Source: UBA6144 sp964399165
GTDB lineage: Bacteria; Bdellovibrionota; Bacteriovoracia; Bacteriovoracales; Bacteriovoracaceae
Assembly (NCBI GenBank): GCA_964399165.1
Contig: CAYNPO010000003.1
Coordinates: 141,015-205,014, forward strand
Length of the DNA: 64,000 bases
Reading direction: 5' to 3'
The translations under genes and the position numbers were made by a program. The notes beneath the pieces were generated by a model. The model was not told the origin of the DNA and ran no database searches. It was given only the letters and a program-made list of their open reading frames with translations. Shown here piece by piece: positions 60,131-64,000 of this stretch (within the stretch, counting starts at the first letter, position 1; the number at the start of each line of letters is the position of its first letter).

Positions 60131-60916
60131 ATGAGGCTCCTTGGCCATGTTTTGGCGCCGCTCCTGATACTTGCCGCCCCGTTCTGTTGGGCCGCCTCCA
60201 ACCGTCCGGCCTTGCCCGACCAGGGAGTTCTCTCCCCGGATTTGAACCACGCCATGGATCCCCGCCACGATTACGGCGTCTTCACGGGCCGGGTCTCTGA
60301 CAAGGACGAATCCGGCCGGGTGTTCAAGGTTCAGGTGGAGAACAACAACAGCAAGTTCTTCCGCGCCGGCGACAACCTCTACTTCACTATCCAGGAGCGC
60401 GACGGCGACGCTTGTAAGGGCTTCGTGCGTAACGTGGAAGACCACTACTTCACCATGCACGTGGAGAACCTGGAGCCCTGCTGGGGCGACGGCGGTTACT
60501 TCCGCCGCGGCACCGTGCTGCAGTTTAAATCCCCCGTCTTGGGCCAGCGTGTGTACGAAGCCGCCCAGTACCGAGAGACCCTGGTGCTGCGGAAAGAAGA
60601 ATTCCTCAAACAGCTCAACGGCATCAACCACTTCCTGTGGACCTTCGACCAGCAGAAGGTCAAGGTCGCCGCGGACTACGACGCCCGTATCCTGGAAGTG
60701 CAGAAGGCCAAGCAACAGGCCCTGGATGATCTGGTCCAGCAGAAGCAGGAGCAGATGATCCTGCAAAACGAGCTGATGAAACGGCTCACGGAGCTGGACG
60801 AGTCCCTGAAATTCTACCGGGTGGAGCGGCGGGAGCTGCTGACCGACCGCTGGAATTTGGACCACGACATGGCCTTGCCCGTGGGGCAGCGGCCGCAAGA
60901 ACCCAAAAGAGAGTAA
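60131..60916 (+). CDS. Hypothetical secreted coiled-coil protein
   Basis: 261 residues. Signal peptide MRLLGHVLAPLLILAAPFCWA. A beta-rich middle (GVFTGRVSDKDESGRVFKVQ, with two cysteines DACKG and EPCWG) is followed by a long helix from about residue 155 with heptad character (LRKEEFLKQLNGINHFLWTF to LDESLKFYRVERRELL). GGGAG before the ATG. Three bases separate it from the DUF3050 gene, so it is probably the same transcript. Confidence 0.75.
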   Translation: MRLLGHVLAPLLILAAPFCWAASNRPALPDQGVLSPDLNHAMDPRHDYGVFTGRVSDKDESGRVFKVQVENNNSKFFRAGDNLYFTIQERDGDACKGFVRNVEDHYFTMHVENLEPCWGDGGYFRRGTVLQFKSPVLGQRVYEAAQYRETLVLRKEEFLKQLNGINHFLWTFDQQKVKVAADYDARILEVQKAKQQALDDLVQQKQEQMILQNELMKRLTELDESLKFYRVERRELLTDRWNLDHDMALPVGQRPQEPKRE

Positions 60917-60919
60917 AGT

Positions 60920-61699
60920 ATGGAGACCCTGCGCTCACGGCAAGCCGCTTTGGCCGCCCACCCTTTGTTCGCCCGCCTGGATAACCTGACCGACCTGCGC
61001 GCCTTCATGGAGGCCCACGTGTTCGCGGTGTGGGACTTCATGTCGCTCTTAAAGCGACTGCAGAAGGACCTGACGTGCGTGGAGGTGCCGTGGCGTCCCT
61101 CACGCCATCCAGACGAGCTGGTGCGCTTCATCAACCAGATCGTGGTGGGGGAGGAGTCGGACCTGGGCCCGGACGGCGAGGCCACCAGCCACTTCCGCCT
61201 CTATCTCGAGGCCATGCGGGAAGTGGGCGCCAACACCGCCCGCATCCAGGATTTCCTCGCCGACTTGGATTGGTCCAACGTGCCCGACCATGTGGCTCCA
61301 TTCACTCGGCACACTCTAGATGTCGCCCGCCACGGCACCACCTTGGAGGTGGCGGCAGCTTTCTTCTATGGGCGCGAGAAACTCATTCCGGAGATGTTCC
61401 AGGGTATTGTGAATGTCCTTAAGGCCGAAGGCCTGGCCTGGCCCAAGCTCCTTTTTTATCTTGAACGCCATATCCAGGTGGACGGTGAGGAGCATGGGCC
61501 GTTGGCGGAGCGCTGTCTTGAGCATTTGTGCGCCGGCGATGCCGTGGCCTACCGGTTGGCAGAGAAAGCGGGAATCCAGGCCTTGAAAGAGCGTGCGGCC
61601 CTGTGGGACCGCACCCTGGAATTCTTGTCAGCGGGCGCTGAAGCGGCACTCCCGTTGGACCGCGAACTCGCGGATCTCGGGCAGGGTCGTCAACACTAG
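60920..61699 (+). CDS. DUF3050-family protein (heme-oxygenase-like fold)
   Basis: 259 residues. Blocks characteristic of DUF3050: MEAHVFAVWDFMSLLKRLQ, TCVEVPWRPS, FINQIVVGEESD, AAFFYGREKLIPEMFQ and LERHIQVDGEEHGP. The spaced Glu/His residues (EAH, GREKLIPE, DGEEH) match the metal-binding pattern of heme-oxygenase-like diiron enzymes, though no reaction is known for this family. The last 72 bases overlap the convergent deacetylase gene. Confidence 0.85.
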   Translation: METLRSRQAALAAHPLFARLDNLTDLRAFMEAHVFAVWDFMSLLKRLQKDLTCVEVPWRPSRHPDELVRFINQIVVGEESDLGPDGEATSHFRLYLEAMREVGANTARIQDFLADLDWSNVPDHVAPFTRHTLDVARHGTTLEVAAAFFYGREKLIPEMFQGIVNVLKAEGLAWPKLLFYLERHIQVDGEEHGPLAERCLEHLCAGDAVAYRLAEKAGIQALKERAALWDRTLEFLSAGAEAALPLDRELADLGQGRQH

Positions 61700-62509
61700 C
61701 CCCCGCTCCTTGGCGTACTCCAGGAACAAGCGGGTGCCTTCCAGCGTGCGCTGTTGGATGTCATGCTGGAGCACCACGCCCCCTTGGGGCGGATTCTGCA
61801 GGATGTAGGGCACCTTGATGTAGGTGACGCGCCCTTGGGCATCGCGCACGGTGCGGAAGTCGATGGCCCGGCCTCCTTCCATGTGGGCCCGCAGGTTCAT
61901 GAAAACCTCTTCAGAGGTCAGTCCGGGCAACCAGTCCACCGAGTCCACATCCCAGAAGGCGAACTGCACGCAGTTGTCCCCGAAGAGCTCCTGGGAGACC
62001 TGCTGGAGCACGTTCATCTGGTGGTAGTCGGGGCGTAGGCCGTAAGCGGCGTAGGGATAGCGATAGTAGATCTTGTCCCAGGCGTGTCCCGCCCGGCGGT
62101 AGACATCCCGCAGGGCGATCAGGGAGTCGCGCAGGTTGGCCCGGAAGGCGGGCTCGTCGATCTCGTTGCTGTTGAGGTGCTCTCGACCGTGGCTGGCCAC
62201 GATGTGTCCTTCGTCCAGCATGCGCTTGAGCAAGGGATAGGTAGAGTTGTCGATGCGGGAGGTGACCACGAAGAAGGTCGCCTTCACCCCGTGGGCCTTG
62301 AGCAGATTCAGGAGGCGCGGAGTGTGCTGCAGATGGGGCCCGTCATCGAAGGTCAGGGCGAAGTGTCCTGTTCCGTGGATGGAGGGAGCGCCGTACTGGC
62401 GAAAACCCCTGTCTTGGGCGCCGTAGACGCGCTCCTCGGGGTACTGCTTGTCTTCCATGGGGGCGGCCCAAGTCGGGAGAGTGAGCGCGAGGGCAAGGAA
62501 GAGATGCAT
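61628..62509 (-). CDS. Secreted polysaccharide deacetylase (NodB domain)
   Basis: 293 residues, AAAGGAG before the ATG. Signal peptide MHLFLALALTLPTWA. Carbohydrate esterase 4 motifs: FALTFDDGPH with the Asp pair, SHGREHLN (the second His motif, with Gly-Arg in place of the usual Thr-x), RYPYAAYG, and VVLQHDIQ near the end. The FWDVDSVDW block fits. Acts on peptidoglycan or other N-acetylated glycans. Bdellovibrio uses such enzymes to mark prey wall, but the target here is unknown. Confidence 0.9.
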   Translation of the reverse strand: MHLFLALALTLPTWAAPMEDKQYPEERVYGAQDRGFRQYGAPSIHGTGHFALTFDDGPHLQHTPRLLNLLKAHGVKATFFVVTSRIDNSTYPLLKRMLDEGHIVASHGREHLNSNEIDEPAFRANLRDSLIALRDVYRRAGHAWDKIYYRYPYAAYGLRPDYHQMNVLQQVSQELFGDNCVQFAFWDVDSVDWLPGLTSEEVFMNLRAHMEGGRAIDFRTVRDAQGRVTYIKVPYILQNPPQGGVVLQHDIQQRTLEGTRLFLEYAKERGLVLTTLPEIREFAVQRECRFSAR

Positions 62510-62530
62510 GGTGGACTCCTTTGTTTAAGT

Positions 62531-62556
62531 ATTGCCGAGGGAAAAACGTCCCGGCA
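62531..62556 (-). repeat. Imperfect inverted repeat upstream of the deacetylase
   Basis: TTGCCG...CGGCAA with additional pairs GGGA/TCCC and one bulge, between the divergent deacetylase and the exported protein at 62677. May be a leader hairpin or operator; weak evidence. No clear promoter hexamers nearby. Confidence 0.25.
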
Positions 62557-62676
62557 AGGGCGCCCGGTAAGGAAATTTCAGCTTTCGCCCCAATCCATCC
62601 TGTGAGGGCGGGGGATACGCTACTCCCATCTCAAACGATCGCCCCAGGAAGGGGATTCCCGTCTTAAGGAGGATTC

Positions 62677-63909
62677 ATGTTCCGTTCAATCGCCCTAGGC
62701 CTCGGCCTGGCACTGTCCACCGCGGCCCTCGCGCAGGACGCCACCGGTTTCCACAAACGCTTCCAAATCGTGAAGAACGCCCAGGGCAAGAACATGGCGA
62801 TCCGCTTGAAGGCGATCTCCACCCGCTTCACCATCATGCCCTTCATCGAGCAGGTGAAGAACGACCTGATCGAAGAGCAGCGCCGCTGGCGCAACAAGAG
62901 CGCCCAGGAGCATGAGGCCTATGTGGACGCCCAGCTCTTGGCCATGGGACTCAACCCCAACAAAGGCGGCGAAGAGGGCCAGCACGCCCAGGACATCCGC
63001 GAATCCCTCCTGAACATCCCCAACATCCCAGTCCAGCAGACCTTCGCCGCCCTGGAGCGCGATGGCCTCATGGGTGAGTTCGAAGGCCGCATCCAAGACG
63101 CCCTCATCCACCTGGATCTCGCCGCCGTGGCCCACCTGGAAGATCCCCGCTTCCACTACCGCAGAAACGTCGCCTACGCCGTGGTCACCTGGGCCCTGGA
63201 CCAGGCCAAGAAGCGCTTCGCTTCCGTTCCCCTCCTCAACCTCGCCAGCTTCGTAATCGTGAAGGTCCACGATTTGCTGCATGAGCAGCGTATGTTCCAC
63301 CACAACATGATGCTTCACTACTTCGAGCGCGTGCCCGAAGCCGCCCTGGGCATGACCCGCGAGGAAGTGGACCGCGCCATCTCCTCCGTCTACGAGTACC
63401 GCATCGCCCCCACCGACATCATGACCTCCAACCGCGTGGCCCGGGACTTCAACCGCTACGGCTGGAACCTCTTCTATGCCCAACTGCGTATGGGCAACAC
63501 TCGCGAGCGGGAACTTTCCATGGGATTCGGCGACGGTGTCCGCTATGCCGAGCGCACCCGCCTGAACTTCGGCTTCTCTGAGTTCAAGAACGGTGCTGAC
63601 CGCAAGATCTACCACCTGCTCATGAACGCCCACATGTTCAGCAGTAAGCCCGCCCTGGCCTACGACTTCGCCAAGCCCGACAAGGTCAAGCGCGAGCGCG
63701 CCCTCATGAACCTGGCCCAGGTGGCCTTGGGCTTTTTGCCCGTGGTCCCGGGCTGGATCAAAGGCCCCGTGGACAGCTTCATCAACTCCATGCACGTGGA
63801 GCAACGCCGCCTGGAAGGCGCCCTGGTGGCCCACTTCGACCTGAACGGCGACACCGCCATGATGGACACGGTCTACAAGCAGAACATCAACCCGTACTTG
63901 GTTCGCTGA
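62677..63909 (+). CDS. Hypothetical exported protein
   Basis: 410 residues with a near-perfect AAGGAGG before the ATG. Signal peptide MFRSIALGLGLALSTAALA. The mature protein is almost entirely alpha-helical, with two repeated-looking long helices around VTWALDQAKKRFASVPLLNL and ALMNLAQVALGFLPVVPGW. Rich in Arg, His and Met, and without cysteines. No family recognised. Strong ribosome binding site and a clean terminator suggest good expression. Confidence 0.8.
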   Translation: MFRSIALGLGLALSTAALAQDATGFHKRFQIVKNAQGKNMAIRLKAISTRFTIMPFIEQVKNDLIEEQRRWRNKSAQEHEAYVDAQLLAMGLNPNKGGEEGQHAQDIRESLLNIPNIPVQQTFAALERDGLMGEFEGRIQDALIHLDLAAVAHLEDPRFHYRRNVAYAVVTWALDQAKKRFASVPLLNLASFVIVKVHDLLHEQRMFHHNMMLHYFERVPEAALGMTREEVDRAISSVYEYRIAPTDIMTSNRVARDFNRYGWNLFYAQLRMGNTRERELSMGFGDGVRYAERTRLNFGFSEFKNGADRKIYHLLMNAHMFSSKPALAYDFAKPDKVKRERALMNLAQVALGFLPVVPGWIKGPVDSFINSMHVEQRRLEGALVAHFDLNGDTAMMDTVYKQNINPYLVR

Positions 63910-63934
63910 TCGTCGAGAAAGTCAGGAAAGAGAA

Positions 63935-63966
63935 AGGGCCCCGAAAGTGATCTGGGCCCTCTTTTT
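63935..63966 (+). terminator. Rho-independent terminator
   Basis: AGGGCCC (63935-63941) pairs with GGGCCCT (63954-63960), 12-base loop, followed by CTTTTTC. It ends the exported protein's transcript 26 bases past the stop. Confidence 0.75.
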
Positions 63967-64000
63967 CGGACGGTTTATAGAACGAGACCACTCAAGACCC

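Noticed and set aside
1..64000. Prophage, insertion sequence or CRISPR array
   Set aside because: No transposase, integrase, phage structural gene, terminal repeats or regularly spaced direct repeats were found.

Overview
The window is GC-rich, gene-dense chromosomal DNA from a Gram-negative bacterium. The best lineage guess is Bdellovibrionota or a close relative. The reasons are a TIGR02147-family regulator, a bacterial histone-fold protein, many secreted orphan proteins and several lipoproteins with classic lipoboxes. This is inference from gene content; the window holds no rRNA or other phylogenetic marker. I see no tRNA, rRNA, CRISPR array, insertion sequence, prophage or replication origin, and no gene-free stretch longer than 300 bases.

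Layout. 1-2749: the end of lpdA, two small unknown genes, then a prepilin-like protein and a secreted partner behind a good sigma70-type promoter. 2827-8597: an operon with start/stop overlaps (aconitase, short-chain dehydrogenase, dihydroorotase, membrane-anchored endonuclease/phosphatase-fold protein). 8584-14427: MltD-like transglycosylase, retropepsin-like protein, pterin dehydratase, and a gamma-glutamyltranspeptidase plus sodium-symporter pair. 14590-19145 (minus): a TIGR02147 regulator overlapping a run of secreted proteins that includes three paralogues. 19305-19703: a histone-fold doublet. 19872-27248: an apparently single operon of ketosynthase, ACP, CrtI-like FAD oxidoreductase and a complete OleA-OleB-OleC-OleD set. 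27301-31024: a ChaN/Tiki-like protein, two secreted orphans and a GspE/PilB-type ATPase. 31239-34624 (minus): FabI, FabZ, FabG and a second CrtI-like oxidoreductase. 34719-42507: HTTM protein, lipoprotein, CHASE2-cyclase, HemF and two secreted orphans. 42511-47999 (minus): Rrf2 regulator-sufB-sufC-sufD-sufS-nfu. 48116-51953: FHA protein, ArgS, small genes. 52046-55538: a compact two-subunit type IIA topoisomerase with T4/eukaryote-like features. 55620-63909: two tandem M1-like metallopeptidases, a metzincin lipoprotein, transaldolase, DUF3050, polysaccharide deacetylase and unknown exported proteins.

How the parts may work together. The most interesting system is the lipid/hydrocarbon locus. 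OleABCD condenses two acyl chains head to head and releases an internal olefin. Here it is co-transcribed with its own ketosynthase, ACP and a FAD desaturase-like enzyme. About 4 kb away lies a FabG-FabZ-FabI set with a second FAD enzyme of the same superfamily. Together these could build, modify and join acyl chains into an unusual (possibly polyunsaturated or cyclised) hydrocarbon. The second candidate system is the TIGR02147 regulator with its array of secreted paralogues. Smaller signals include RNA hairpins that cover ribosome binding sites, probable leaderless promoters, a 43-bp perfect palindrome and a probable Rrf2 operator.
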